DNA of 55,057 nucleotides from Bacillota bacterium (GCA_029907475.1 JARYLU010000018.1:1-55057), one strand, 5' to 3'. Positions 1 to 8,357 are shown, numbered from the stretch's first letter. A program made the numbers and translations. The notes: a model not told the origin generated them from the letters alone.

Positions 1-69
1 TGGATCACTTTTGCTTTATCACTGGTGGATCACTTTCACATTATCAGGTGGATCAATTCTATATTGACA
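1..69 (+). mobile_element. Right end of an IS21-like element, body outside the window
   Basis: Three copies of the core GGATCA (preceded by GGT in copies two and three) stand 25 and 23 bases apart and are followed by ATATTGACA. Read from the other side the end is TGTCAATATAG. Clusters of such repeats with a terminal 5'-TG...CA-3' are known from IS21-family ends. The window's right edge carries the same core in inverted orientation. No transposase (IstA/IstB) is visible here. The exact outer boundary near base 69 is inferred. An alternative is that these are MuA binding sites of the adjacent Mu-like element. Confidence 0.5.
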
Positions 70-2079
70 AACGCAACAAAGCACGCAGCACTGCTTTTAA
101 ATATTTCAGAAAGAGCTATTCGGGGAAAAATTCAAGCTGGCTGTTATGAAGTCAGGGAAATTAGAAGTGCTCAGGTTGGTGGGCGTGGCGGTAAATCCTA
201 TGAAATTCATATTTCTTCTCTACCTCCTCAAGCAAGGAAACAATACCTGGAAAATCTCCAGGATATGAAAAATGACGTTACGGAATCCGGCCAGAACGCA
301 CCGGAGAATAAAGAACCGGAATTTACAACGCTGGCCGGCTACATCAATAAATACGGCGCTGACGCAGTGGACAAGGCGCTGCAAATAGAAGCCGCCATAA
401 GGGACATTGAAACCGCCCCTGACCGCTTGGAGGTCGGGCGCAGAGTCCACAAATGGGCCAGGCTCTTTGATGTTACAGACACGACTATCAGGAACTGGAG
501 GAGAGATTACGCGGCCAACGGCTTGACAGGTCTGTTCCGGAAGGAGCGGGCAGAAAAAGGAACCAGAAAAAGCACCTGTGAAGCCGCCGCTGATCGGCTG
601 AAATTAATATTCCTGGCCGATAACAAAATCACTCTCAAAGAAGCCTATAAGCAGTTAAAGAAAGAGCTTAACAACACCGGCCCGGATACCTGTTTAGAAT
701 GCTACTACTCCGGCCAGTGCGCGGATATGGACAAAAACGGCTGGAAAATCGGCTCATACAAAACAGCGCAGCGGATAGTCAAAGAACTGGAGTACGGAGA
801 GAAAAAGCGTTACCGGGAAGGCTTGCAGAAATGCCGGGCGGATGCCATGCCCAAAGGGCGGGTTGACTTTACCAAATACTTGGTTAACGAACGCTGGACA
901 AGCGATCACCATACCTGCGATTTCTTCTGTGTGGACGAATACGGCTACCTGGCGAGGCCGCACCTTACCGTTTGGCAGGATGTGCGATCAAGAGTCATAA
1001 CCGGCCTTACACTGAGCTTCCAGGGTAATTCCCATACAATCGGGCTTGCCTTTGCCCACGGGATACTGCCGAAACCAGGTTCACCAATAAAGGGCATCCC
1101 CAAAGAGACGTACATGGACAACGGCAAGGACTACCGTTCCCATTACCTGGGCCAACCTGAGAAGGTTACAGGCCGCCACGAGTACACCACTGAAATGCGT
1201 GGTCTGTTCTCAATGTTGAAAATTGAACCGCACTACTGCGAGCCTTACAGTCCGTGGAGCAAACCCCCGGAATCCTTCTTCCGGACATTTAAGATGCAGT
1301 TTTCCGTACATCAGCCCGGATACACCGGCGGTTCACCGGACGAAAGGCCGGAAGGCCTTGATAAGGAGCTTAAGAAGCTGAAGGCTGAAGGTAAGATATT
1401 AACTCTGCAAGCGGCCTACGACAGGATAATTGACTGGGTAATGAACGACTATCACCATCAAGTACATAGCGAACTTGGAGACACCCCAATGAATGTATTT
1501 TTGAACGCCCCCAGGTATGAAGGCGGGACGGTATCACAAAATGTGGCCGCAATACTGTTGTACCACACCGAGAAGAGAAAAGCCGGGCGTGACGGCATCC
1601 GCTTCAAAAACGCGCTATACAAAGACCGCGCCCTTTATCCGTTGCAAGACAAGTGGGTTCAGGTTCGATATGATCCCTTCAACCTCAGCAGCATCATTGT
1701 GGAGCACGAAGGCAAATTCGTCTGCATAGCCGAGAGGTACACGGCCATGCGGACCCAGGAGGACGTAGAAGCGAACGCCAAAGAACAAGCCTACTATATG
1801 AACCGGATTAAAGAAAAGCATGAAAAGTATGTTCGCGGTTCTACCCCGGTCAGGCGCAAAAAGTCCAAAGAGGTTGTTGTCGGGGAAACGCTGGACAAGC
1901 CGGAAGAAAAAGATGTTGTTCGCATAACCGGCCTGGAGCAGGCGGCCAAGATGCGCCAGAAAAGCCAGGCCGGCAAGAAGCCCACTCCCCCGCCGGAGAC
2001 AGAAGCGCCCGCCGGTTTTGAATGGTACCGGCTGGGATATGAGGAGTTTAAGAAAGCCGCTGCGGGAGATGAACAATAA
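64..2079 (+). CDS. Mu-type DDE transposase (MuA-like)
   Basis: Transposase that would bind the ends of the Mu-like element and join them to target DNA. A helix-turn-helix resembling MuA N-terminal domains opens the protein (ALLLNISERAIRGKI), followed by a second helical DNA-binding region with a Cys cluster (CLECYYSGQC). The RNase H-like core gives candidate catalytic D281 (in TSDHH), D352 (in YMDNGKDY) and E403 (in PPESFF), matching MuA D269/D336/E392. A C-terminal barrel and a basic stretch about 90 residues from the end follow. The start is uncertain: TTG at 64 sits in the last bases of the upstream IS end, GTG at 25 lies inside IS repeats, and neither has a clear ribosome site, so a few native codons may be lost. 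MuB follows after 27 bases. The catalytic core is intact and the family assignment is confident. Confidence 0.9.
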   Translation: MTNATKHAALLLNISERAIRGKIQAGCYEVREIRSAQVGGRGGKSYEIHISSLPPQARKQYLENLQDMKNDVTESGQNAPENKEPEFTTLAGYINKYGADAVDKALQIEAAIRDIETAPDRLEVGRRVHKWARLFDVTDTTIRNWRRDYAANGLTGLFRKERAEKGTRKSTCEAAADRLKLIFLADNKITLKEAYKQLKKELNNTGPDTCLECYYSGQCADMDKNGWKIGSYKTAQRIVKELEYGEKKRYREGLQKCRADAMPKGRVDFTKYLVNERWTSDHHTCDFFCVDEYGYLARPHLTVWQDVRSRVITGLTLSFQGNSHTIGLAFAHGILPKPGSPIKGIPKETYMDNGKDYRSHYLGQPEKVTGRHEYTTEMRGLFSMLKIEPHYCEPYSPWSKPPESFFRTFKMQFSVHQPGYTGGSPDERPEGLDKELKKLKAEGKILTLQAAYDRIIDWVMNDYHHQVHSELGDTPMNVFLNAPRYEGGTVSQNVAAILLYHTEKRKAGRDGIRFKNALYKDRALYPLQDKWVQVRYDPFNLSSIIVEHEGKFVCIAERYTAMRTQEDVEANAKEQAYYMNRIKEKHEKYVRGSTPVRRKKSKEVVVGETLDKPEEKDVVRITGLEQAAKMRQKSQAGKKPTPPPETEAPAGFEWYRLGYEEFKKAAAGDEQ

Positions 2080-2106
2080 ACAAATACAAGAAAGGAGCGG
2101 ATGTCT

Positions 2107-2913
2107 GTGAAAAGAGGCGAACTGAGCAGAAAGGGGCTATCGGTGGTTAGAACTGAGGAGCCTCAAAAAGAAAGGCACGACAGCGGAAGCAGCCTGATTG
2201 AACTGGGAACCTGGGAAACGTCAGATTTCGTTCAATCAATCGGCATGTGCTTCCGCTGCCGCGAGGAGCGCACCATGGGACTCCTTATTGGGCCGCCCGG
2301 CTCCGGCAAGACCACTGTCATTAACTCCTTCGCCCAAAGGTTTAATGACACAGTGCTCATTACCGCCACGGTGACCATGGCCGTTAAGGACTTACTGGAG
2401 GTCATTGCAGGAGCAATCGGCGTTACCGTTTACGGCGGCAACAACCAACGGTTTAAACAAATCGCCGAAGCCCTGAAGCGCCATCCAGTAACCTTAATCG
2501 TCGATGAAACAGAAAATCTCATAACCAGGTCGAGTATATCAAAAATTGAAATACTCCGTCAACTGCATGACATGGCCGGAATCGGGGTTATATTCTGCGG
2601 CACGCCCCGGCTGGAAGAGTTAATAATCCGTGGCCCCAATGGCCGGGACAACCTTGCGCAGCTATATTCACGCATTTTATACCGCTACAGGCTGAAGGGA
2701 ATATCCGGCAAGGAAGTAACGAACATTCTCACACAATACACAGCAGACAAAGCGGCTGTTGATGAATTAACGGCCATTGCCACCAATACCGCCAGGGGCG
2801 GCCTTCGGATGTTCACTAATGTTCTGAGGCGGTGCCTGACCATCTCACAGAACACGGGAGAACCGATAATTAAGGACATGGTACTGCAGGCGACGGGCAT
2901 GATGATCATATAG
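2107..2913 (+). CDS. MuB-like AAA+ ATPase, transposition target selector
   Basis: ATPase partner of the MuA-like transposase; MuB proteins coat target DNA, deliver it to the transpososome and confer target immunity. Walker A is GPPGSGKT (about residues 62-69) and Walker B is TLIVDE (about 131-134), with an AAA+ lid region to the C-terminus. At roughly 268 residues it is shorter than Mu MuB (312) and lacks an obvious long N-terminal HTH, as is common in Firmicutes versions. GTG at 2107 is preferred because AAGGAG at 2092-2097 is nine bases upstream; ATG at 2101 would be only three bases from it. It directly follows the transposase in the same direction, so the two are probably co-transcribed. 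Confidence 0.88.
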   Translation: MKRGELSRKGLSVVRTEEPQKERHDSGSSLIELGTWETSDFVQSIGMCFRCREERTMGLLIGPPGSGKTTVINSFAQRFNDTVLITATVTMAVKDLLEVIAGAIGVTVYGGNNQRFKQIAEALKRHPVTLIVDETENLITRSSISKIEILRQLHDMAGIGVIFCGTPRLEELIIRGPNGRDNLAQLYSRILYRYRLKGISGKEVTNILTQYTADKAAVDELTAIATNTARGGLRMFTNVLRRCLTISQNTGEPIIKDMVLQATGMMII

Positions 2914-2929
2914 CGGGAGGCGCTGCTCC

Positions 2930-2989
2930 ATGGTAAATATCGCTTACTGGAAAGGAGGTAGCCAGGAAGACGGTATGGGAAGCGGCTGA
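2930..2989 (+). CDS. Possible 19-residue peptide between MuB and GemA
   Basis: A short frame (MVNIAYWKGGSQEDGMGSG) has GGGAGG about ten bases upstream. It fills part of the 131-base gap between the MuB-like and GemA-like genes. It resembles nothing I recognise and may be chance or a leader peptide. The rest of the gap carries only the GemA ribosome site. Confidence 0.18.
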   Translation: MVNIAYWKGGSQEDGMGSG

Positions 2990-3044
2990 ACCGCTTCCGG
3001 TGTGAGAGCCTCGGAGGAATACGTTAAGCGAGGAGGAAGCCGTC

Positions 3045-3461
3045 ATGGCATCAATCACAAAGCCCCAGGTCAGGAAAATATGGGCGACGTCTAAGGAGTT
3101 GGGCCTTGATGAGGAAACAGTTTATACCATCGTCTACCGTGAAACGGGCTGTGACAGTATCTCAAGCCTCACAAAAGAACAAGGGGTAGACGTAATCAAC
3201 GCCCTGGTGTCTCTAAAGGAACAGAAGCCGCTCCGGCCGGGGATGGCCACGGAAAAGCAATTGTGGCTCATCAGCAAGCTGGTAAAAGACCTTGGTTGGG
3301 ACGACAATCCCAAGAGGTTGCAGGGTTTTGTTAAGCGCCTGGTCAAGGTTGATAACCCGCGCTGGCTGACCCAGCAATCAGCCTCCAAAATAATCATTGG
3401 GCTTAAAGCCATCCAGCGGCAGCAAATGGAGAAGCAGGCCGCCCGTGAATCGAGTCAGTAA
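3045..3461 (+). CDS. GemA/gp16-like phage regulatory protein
   Basis: Small basic protein of the Mu GemA (gp16, DUF1018) family. In Mu, GemA modulates host gene expression and DNA topology early in infection; the biochemical role is not settled. The recognisable pattern is the N-terminal helical segment (TKPQVRKIWATSKELGLDE), a central MATEKQLWLISKLVKDLGW block and the C-terminal WLTQQSASKIIIGLKAI block, which is the family signature in Firmicutes Mu-like prophages. A strong AGGAGG lies just before ATG 3045. Its place after MuA and MuB is the expected early-region order, which supports the call. Confidence 0.82.
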   Translation: MASITKPQVRKIWATSKELGLDEETVYTIVYRETGCDSISSLTKEQGVDVINALVSLKEQKPLRPGMATEKQLWLISKLVKDLGWDDNPKRLQGFVKRLVKVDNPRWLTQQSASKIIIGLKAIQRQQMEKQAARESSQ

Positions 3462-3546
3462 CCGGTGGAGATGTATATAGGCGCTGTCGAATGCAGCCCC
3501 TATGTCAAGGAATAAAACCCATATTCACGAAAAGGAGATGAAACGA

Positions 3547-3918
3547 ATGGTAAACTTTGGTGACAGGTTCAATCAGTTTCTGCTGGAAAGAAAGGCGGAA
3601 GCCGCCGACGAGACTCTTAAAGGCGAGCAGTATAAAGAATTCGTGGAACGGTACGGTCTGCTTCGCGCTCAATTAGTGGCAAGCATTGCCGAAGACCTGC
3701 AGGACCTACTTATTCAATTAGAAGACTGTAAAAATGAGCAAGGTGCTTACGAAAACGAGGTAATATACAAGATCGGCTTTATGGATGGCGTCCAGTTCGG
3801 CCAAGGGGTAATTATTGAGGAAGCCGGACAAGTGATAAAAGGCGTTACTGGATGCGTGCAGTTGCAGGCCGACGAGGAAGAAGATAAAAAGGTTTGGGAG
3901 ATGCGCAATGCTAGTTAA
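3547..3918 (+). CDS. Hypothetical Mu-like prophage protein
   Basis: An acidic, mostly helical protein of 123 residues that I do not recognise. The segment YKIGFMDGVQFGQGV looks like short motifs in small uncharacterised Firmicutes phage proteins, but this is not enough for a family name. ATG at 3547 is chosen because AAGGAG at 3532-3537 is nine bases upstream; the in-frame ATG at 3502 has no ribosome site. The C-terminus is a run of Asp/Glu followed by KKVWEMRNAS. It overlaps the start of the next small frame by 11 bases, suggesting translational coupling in the prophage early operon. Confidence 0.6.
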   Translation: MVNFGDRFNQFLLERKAEAADETLKGEQYKEFVERYGLLRAQLVASIAEDLQDLLIQLEDCKNEQGAYENEVIYKIGFMDGVQFGQGVIIEEAGQVIKGVTGCVQLQADEEEDKKVWEMRNAS

Positions 3919-4042
3919 CAGACCGATTGATGAACAGCGAATAAACCGGATTAACACCACCAAAGAAGAGGCCCAGCGCCTCTTCTTCGTTTGTCATTCG
4001 GAAATGTTTCCACTTTCCGGACCCAGTATAAAGGCCTTTTAG
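3908..4042 (+). CDS. Possible 44-residue phage protein overlapping its neighbour
   Basis: A short frame starts at ATG 3908, seven bases after GGGAG, inside the last codons of the preceding gene, and ends with TAG at 4040. The product begins MLVNRPIDEQRINRINTTKE and is amphipathic. A perfect 10-base inverted repeat (3963-3972 with 3978-3987, loop CCAGC) lies within the frame and could act as an RNA hairpin; no solid T-run follows. No family is recognised. The overlap and ribosome site argue for a real gene, the small size against certainty. Confidence 0.38.
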   Translation: MLVNRPIDEQRINRINTTKEEAQRLFFVCHSEMFPLSGPSIKAF

Positions 4043-4100
4043 AAGGCCCTACAATGGCCCTGACAATAAAGTGAAGGGGGTAATACCAAGGCAAAATTAT

Positions 4101-4149
4101 TAACGCGAAATAACGCAAAGTAACGCGGTTTTAACGCGATAGTAACGCG
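4101..4149 (+). repeat. Five helically phased TAACGCG repeats
   Basis: TAACGCG or TAACGCA occurs at 4101, 4111, 4121, 4132 and 4143, all in the same orientation. The periods are 10, 10, 11 and 11 bases, about one helical turn, so the copies face the same side of the DNA. They lie about 40 bases before the start of the tail chaperone-like gene, in a 148-base gap (4043-4190) that holds no other feature. This is the form of a cooperative protein-binding array; the protein is unknown. Confidence 0.7.
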
Positions 4150-4190
4150 GGGGGTATCCCCAAATGTTTCTCGGACAGGAGGGCAAACAG

Positions 4191-4514
4191 ATGGACAGGC
4201 CGACTGAAGAAGAAATGAAGGCTTGGAGGGCCAAGTATGGCGCGATTTTAGAGTTTAGCACGGAAGAAGGCTACCCCAATTACTGTTTTGTCTGCCGGAT
4301 GCCAGATCGCCAGGCATTGCGGAGATATGTAAAAAGGGTTGCTAAAGATGTTTATGAAGCCGCATATAGTCTGCTCCTTAAATGCCTGCTTTACCCGAGT
4401 GTTGAGGAGGCGCGGCGGCTGTTCAAGGAGAAGCCGGGAATACCCTTCGCGCTGGGAAGTGAGTTGCAGAAGGCCGTGGAAGCCGACTTGGAATTTTGCG
4501 TGAAGCGTTCGTAA
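4191..4514 (+). CDS. Phage tail assembly chaperone-like protein
   Basis: A 107-residue protein lying directly upstream of the tape measure gene, where tailed phages encode the tail assembly chaperone. The pattern RPTEEEMKAWRAKYG, a central LLLKCLLYPSVEEARRLF block and a final ALGSELQKAVE helix resemble chaperone-like proteins of Mu-type and Myoviridae-type tails (similar to DUF6848-like families). This assignment is by pattern and position and is not certain. ATG 4191 is preferred over ATG 4164 because AGGAGGG is seven bases upstream of it. No slippery-sequence extension typical of lambda-like chaperones is evident. Confidence 0.55.
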   Translation: MDRPTEEEMKAWRAKYGAILEFSTEEGYPNYCFVCRMPDRQALRRYVKRVAKDVYEAAYSLLLKCLLYPSVEEARRLFKEKPGIPFALGSELQKAVEADLEFCVKRS

Positions 4515-4577
4515 ACATATTGCCACGCCAGTTGATTAATAAAGCCTTAAATTACTTTCAAAGAAAGGAGGTAAACT

Positions 4578-7004
4578 TTGGAATCGCTGTTCAAGCTGGG
4601 CGTGATAGTCACGGCCATAGACAAACTAACCGGCCCGGCCCGAAAGATGGCCCAGGCCGTAGGAAACCTCGATAAGTCTATTCAAGGGGCAAAGGGTATG
4701 GTGGAATTTGGGCAGCGCATGACCCTTTCCGGCGCGCTGATCCAGGGCGCAGCCGACAAGATGCGAAGCTCTGTTTTTAGCATCATGGAACCCCTGCAGG
4801 CGGTGGAGGACGCTTCCGCCCCCTTAGCTACGGTGGTCACCTCCACCATGGGCGGCGTGGAAAAGTCCCTGGAGGCGGCCACGTCGGCGGCGCTGGACTG
4901 GAGCAAGAACCACAGGGCCGCAGCGGACGAGTTTATTAAAACGGCGTATATCATGGCCGGCGCGGGACTGAACGACGTTCAGGCCATCGAGGGTACCAGG
5001 ACAGCCCTGGCTGTGGCGACGGCCACCATGGGGGACAACGCGGAGGCAGCCAACCTGCTGGCCGTGATCTACAACAACATGGGCGACAAGACTGCAGACG
5101 TGCGTACTGAAATGGCCCGCCTGGGCGATGTTGTCACGGCGACCCAGGGAGTGTTCCAGATCGCCAACATGGCCCAGTTGAGTGAAGGGTTGAAGTACGC
5201 CATCCCCTCAGCCTTGCAGGCGAGAATGAGCATTGAGCAACTGTCCGCCATCGTCGGCCAGCTCAACAACGCCGGACTGCAGGGCAGTATGGCCGGCACC
5301 GCCTTCGCGGCCACCATGCGGCAGATGACCAAGGCGTCAGCCGAACTAGGGTTTAAGGTGGCCAAGACGGCCGACGGTAGCGTGGACTTCATCGGCACCC
5401 TGGAAAACATCAAGAAGAAGTACGGCGACCTGTCCAAGTTAAGCCCGGAGGTGCAGATGGCCTTCCAGCAGGCGTTTGGCGACGAAGGCCTGCGAGCGGT
5501 GGTACTACTGAGCAACCAGACCGATGTCATGCGCAAAAACCTGGATGCGGTCACCAACTCCATGGGCGCGACCACCAAGGCCCAGCAGACCATGGAGGCC
5601 ACGGCCAGCGCCCAGATGCAAATACTCAAAAACAATATTGACGCCCTGAAAATGGACGTGGCCAAGGAACTGCTGCCGGTGCTGCAGGGCATCATTCCGG
5701 ACTTAAAGGAGATTGTGACACAGTTTTCCGGCTGGGCCAAGGAACACCCGGAACTGATCAAGACCGGGGCACTGCTGGCTATGGTGGGCACGGGACTGCT
5801 GATGATCCTGGCCCCCATCCTTACCGTAGCCGGCGCGTTCATCACCATGGGGGGTTACGCCATACAAGGCGTTACCAAGGCCGTTCAGGGTATTCTCTGG
5901 ATGAAGGGAAAACTGACCGACAAGGCCACCCTGGACGCCATCAAAAGAATAGAAACCGGCATGAGGGCAGGCTTCAGCGCCGCCGGGCAAGGGGCCATGT
6001 CGGCGGGCCGCTGGGTGGTCTCCCTGGGCAAGAACCTGGGACAGGCCGCCGTCAACGCCGGCAGGTTCGCCATGGTGGCCGGGGGCAAGGGCCTGGAGGC
6101 CGCCAAAGCCATGGGACTGGCTGTGTTCAATTTCGGCAAGCAAGCCCTCTTTACGGCCATCCGGGCGCTGCCGGGGCTTATCGCCGGCGTCTGGAGCTTT
6201 ACCGCCGCCCTGCTGGCCAACCCCATCACCTTTATTGTGCTGGCGATTATCGGACTGATCGCGGTCATCGTGCTGCTGATAAAGAACTGGGATACCGTCA
6301 AGGCGGCGGTGATCAGCGCCTGGGAGACCATCAAGGGAGCCGTAAGCGCTGGCGTGGCCTTTGTCGGCAACCTGGTCAACAGCTTCTGGACGGTCATCAA
6401 GGGCGGCATAGACAAGGCCCTGGCCTGGCTGGGGGGATTATGGGACACGTTCAAGGAATCAGGCCGGGCGCTCTGGGATGCCTTCACCGACGGGTTGAGG
6501 TCCATCATCAACAAGCCGGTGGAAGTGGTAAAGAGCGGCCTGCAAAAAATCCGCGACATGCTGCCGTTTTCCGACGCCAAGACAGGCCCGCTTTCCGAGC
6601 TGACCAAGAGCGGCCAGGCCATGATTACCACCTTTCAGGGCGGCGCGGAAAGGAAAATGGACGGGCTGCAGAAGGCAATGGCTGCCGGCCTGGCCGGGAT
6701 TGCCCTGGCTTCCCCCCTGCCCCCTCTCCCCTCAGCCCTGCCGCCATTAAGCGGAGTGGCTCAGTACGAGGTGGTCCAGGGACCCCTTCCGGCAGTCCCG
6801 AAAGTGACGGATATTCTCACCGCCGAAGTACCGGACCTGACCGGGTACTTCGCGGCACCGGCAAAAGCTGGGGCGGCTGGGGTGGCCGGACGACCCAGGC
6901 CGGTAACAATCAATGGGGACGTTCACCTGCACGTGGACAAGGTGGACAGCCCGGAAGATTTGTGGCAGGCGCTGCGGCGCTTTGCTGAGGAAGTGAGCGG
7001 GTAA
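4578..7004 (+). CDS. Phage tail tape measure protein (TP901 core)
   Basis: Tape measure protein, which sets tail length and helps tail assembly and DNA ejection. The N-terminal 350 residues contain the TP901-type core (VATATMGDNAEAANLLAVIY; LNNAGLQGSMAGTAFAATMR). Hydrophobic segments near residues 395-425 and 525-570 are typical of the family, and the C-terminus ends in an amphipathic VHLHVDKVDSPEDLWQAL motif also usual there. At 808 residues it is moderate in length, which would imply a tail of roughly 120 nm at about 0.15 nm per residue. TTG at 4578 is chosen because AAAGGAGG is seven bases upstream. GC content is visibly higher than in the genes on either side. No other tail structural gene follows, which is unusual. 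Confidence 0.88.
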   Translation: MESLFKLGVIVTAIDKLTGPARKMAQAVGNLDKSIQGAKGMVEFGQRMTLSGALIQGAADKMRSSVFSIMEPLQAVEDASAPLATVVTSTMGGVEKSLEAATSAALDWSKNHRAAADEFIKTAYIMAGAGLNDVQAIEGTRTALAVATATMGDNAEAANLLAVIYNNMGDKTADVRTEMARLGDVVTATQGVFQIANMAQLSEGLKYAIPSALQARMSIEQLSAIVGQLNNAGLQGSMAGTAFAATMRQMTKASAELGFKVAKTADGSVDFIGTLENIKKKYGDLSKLSPEVQMAFQQAFGDEGLRAVVLLSNQTDVMRKNLDAVTNSMGATTKAQQTMEATASAQMQILKNNIDALKMDVAKELLPVLQGIIPDLKEIVTQFSGWAKEHPELIKTGALLAMVGTGLLMILAPILTVAGAFITMGGYAIQGVTKAVQGILWMKGKLTDKATLDAIKRIETGMRAGFSAAGQGAMSAGRWVVSLGKNLGQAAVNAGRFAMVAGGKGLEAAKAMGLAVFNFGKQALFTAIRALPGLIAGVWSFTAALLANPITFIVLAIIGLIAVIVLLIKNWDTVKAAVISAWETIKGAVSAGVAFVGNLVNSFWTVIKGGIDKALAWLGGLWDTFKESGRALWDAFTDGLRSIINKPVEVVKSGLQKIRDMLPFSDAKTGPLSELTKSGQAMITTFQGGAERKMDGLQKAMAAGLAGIALASPLPPLPSALPPLSGVAQYEVVQGPLPAVPKVTDILTAEVPDLTGYFAAPAKAGAAGVAGRPRPVTINGDVHLHVDKVDSPEDLWQALRRFAEEVSG

Positions 7005-7061
7005 TTCAAGAGGCCAAGTCTACCGTTAATAGACTTTAATTAAAATGAACGGAGTGATTAT

Positions 7062-7256
7062 ATGCAAGCGAAAATCAACAGGTTACTGGGTGTTACCGAG
7101 GAAGATTTTAAAAAATATGGTCAGGAGTCATATAACCATTCAGGCATGATCCAGACCAACAAGGACAGCTTTTGTCAAAGTGATGATATACAGGTAAAGG
7201 TAAATAAGTTACTGGGTGTTTCAGAAGAGGACTTTAAAAAGTATGGTCAGGCTTAA
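7062..7256 (+). CDS. 64-residue protein with a duplicated LLGV-EEDFKKYGQ motif
   Basis: The protein is nearly all one motif used twice: residues 4-20 (KINRLLGVTEEDFKKYG) and 46-62 (KVNKLLGVSEEDFKKYG), joined by a polar linker of about 25 residues (YNHSGMIQTNKDSFCQSDD). Similar short motifs occur at the C-terminus of some Mu-like head protease/scaffold proteins, so it may be a scaffold-tail remnant or a bivalent binding peptide; this is inference from memory. The ribosome site is GGAG about ten bases from ATG 7062. It lies between the tape measure gene and a coiled-coil gene, and AT content rises sharply here. Confidence 0.6.
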   Translation: MQAKINRLLGVTEEDFKKYGQESYNHSGMIQTNKDSFCQSDDIQVKVNKLLGVSEEDFKKYGQA

Positions 7257-7284
7257 AGGCATAAAAACGGGTCTTGATTTTAAA

Positions 7285-7303
7285 TTAAGGGTATAGCCCT
7301 TAA
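7285..7303 (+). other. Small inverted repeat before the coiled-coil gene
   Basis: TTAAGGG (7285-7291) pairs with CCCTTAA (7297-7303) across a five-base loop. It sits about 20 bases upstream of ATG 7326 and just before the ribosome site. It could be an operator or a short RNA hairpin; no T-run follows, so it is not a good terminator. Confidence 0.3.
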
Positions 7304-7325
7304 AACGATAGGAAGGGGTAAAAAT

Positions 7326-8249
7326 ATGACCAGGAAAACCAATATGGCAGTAGCCAACCAAAATCCATGGTATGAAGCTCTTAAAACCACTATCTCCAAA
7401 ATACAACTTGAAAATGACGGATACAAAAAGAGGATACACGAACTGGAAAGAGAGGCTACCGAGCTAAGGAAAAGCCCAAACTATTACCCTGGCTCTGACC
7501 TAAGCGCCAAGGTAAACGGCATCCAACTTGATGTCAACAGGCTACGCTCTCAAATTAACGCGAATCAAGAGCGCCTGGACAAGTTTCAAAAGCAGCTAGC
7601 CCTGGGCTATATTCCAAGTGATAAGTTAGTGGAGTTAATCAACCTTAAGGCCCAGATGAAAGAACAAAAAGCAGTTGCGGAGGAATCTTTGGCAGAGATT
7701 GCCGCCTCAAGAAATGAATTGAAAGCAGAGATTGAACAGCTTGAACTTGAGGGACAGTTTTTAAGGCAATTTGGGAAGACCCCTCTCGAAGTTAAAAGGG
7801 CCGAAAACATCCAGGAGCGCTTGCGGGAACTAAAACAAGAGCTTGTGGATTTAGATGAGGGAGAAAAAGGTTTTAAGGCTGTAATGCTGGCAAATGAGTG
7901 TCAGAGTTCTATAACGTTACCAGGATTAGAAACACCCGTAAACAAGCTCCGCCAGTTGGAGCAAGAATTAGACATGGAAACCAGGGGCTTTATTAATGAC
8001 ATACAGCATGAATGGGATCAGCAAATGGCAGGAATTAACAAGGCAGCGGAGGCATTGCGAGAAGCTATTAAGGGGCTGGGCTATATCAAAGCCAAAGTAT
8101 ATCTAAGGGACAAAGAATTGGCAGAAGCAGGTTATCCCGAAACTGGCCTGGCAGGTAAATGTCAGTTGCCCATTACCGAAGGCCTGCAGTTTTCTCCCCA
8201 ATCAATTCGCGGGCTTTTCTGCCAAGGGGAGAGCATTGGCAAGGATTGA
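7326..8249 (+). CDS. Coiled-coil protein of the prophage region
   Basis: A 307-residue protein whose first 230 residues are almost continuously heptad-patterned (repeated LE/EL and KL pairs, few prolines), so it should form long coiled coils. The last 60 residues are less regular and end in a polar tail (FSPQSIRGLFCQGESIGKD). There is no signal peptide or membrane segment. I cannot assign a function: candidates are a phage scaffold, an internal virion protein or a host-interaction factor. AGGAAGGGG precedes ATG 7326. The gene ends 29 bases before a strong hairpin, which it shares with a gene on the opposite strand. Confidence 0.6.
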   Translation: MTRKTNMAVANQNPWYEALKTTISKIQLENDGYKKRIHELEREATELRKSPNYYPGSDLSAKVNGIQLDVNRLRSQINANQERLDKFQKQLALGYIPSDKLVELINLKAQMKEQKAVAEESLAEIAASRNELKAEIEQLELEGQFLRQFGKTPLEVKRAENIQERLRELKQELVDLDEGEKGFKAVMLANECQSSITLPGLETPVNKLRQLEQELDMETRGFINDIQHEWDQQMAGINKAAEALREAIKGLGYIKAKVYLRDKELAEAGYPETGLAGKCQLPITEGLQFSPQSIRGLFCQGESIGKD

Positions 8250-8277
8250 CTTAGGCACCATCATCCTCTTTACTATA

Positions 8278-8317
8278 GAGTTCAAGGGGACGGTAATAAC
8301 CCCGCCCCCTTGAACTC
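8278..8317. terminator. Bidirectional hairpin between convergent genes
   Basis: GAGTTCAAGGGG (8278-8289) pairs perfectly with CCCCTTGAACTC (8306-8317), a 12-base stem. On the plus strand it is followed by ATCCTTTT. It lies between the 3' ends of the coiled-coil gene (plus) and a small membrane-protein gene (minus) and probably terminates transcription in both directions. Confidence 0.65.
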
Positions 8318-8357
8318 ATCCTTTTAAAATCTCACAATATGCATGGCTGGAAAATGG

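Noticed and set aside
3963-3987. Intrinsic terminator in the prophage early region
   Set aside because: The 10-base stem is perfect, but the following CGTTTGTC is not a T-run and the stem lies within a likely small gene. Left as a hairpin inside that gene.
5069-6631. Long minus-strand frames opposite the tape measure gene
   Set aside because: They are antisense shadows of a GC-rich gene; the sequences are Ser/Pro/Met-rich with no recognisable domain, and the tape measure protein on the plus strand is clear.
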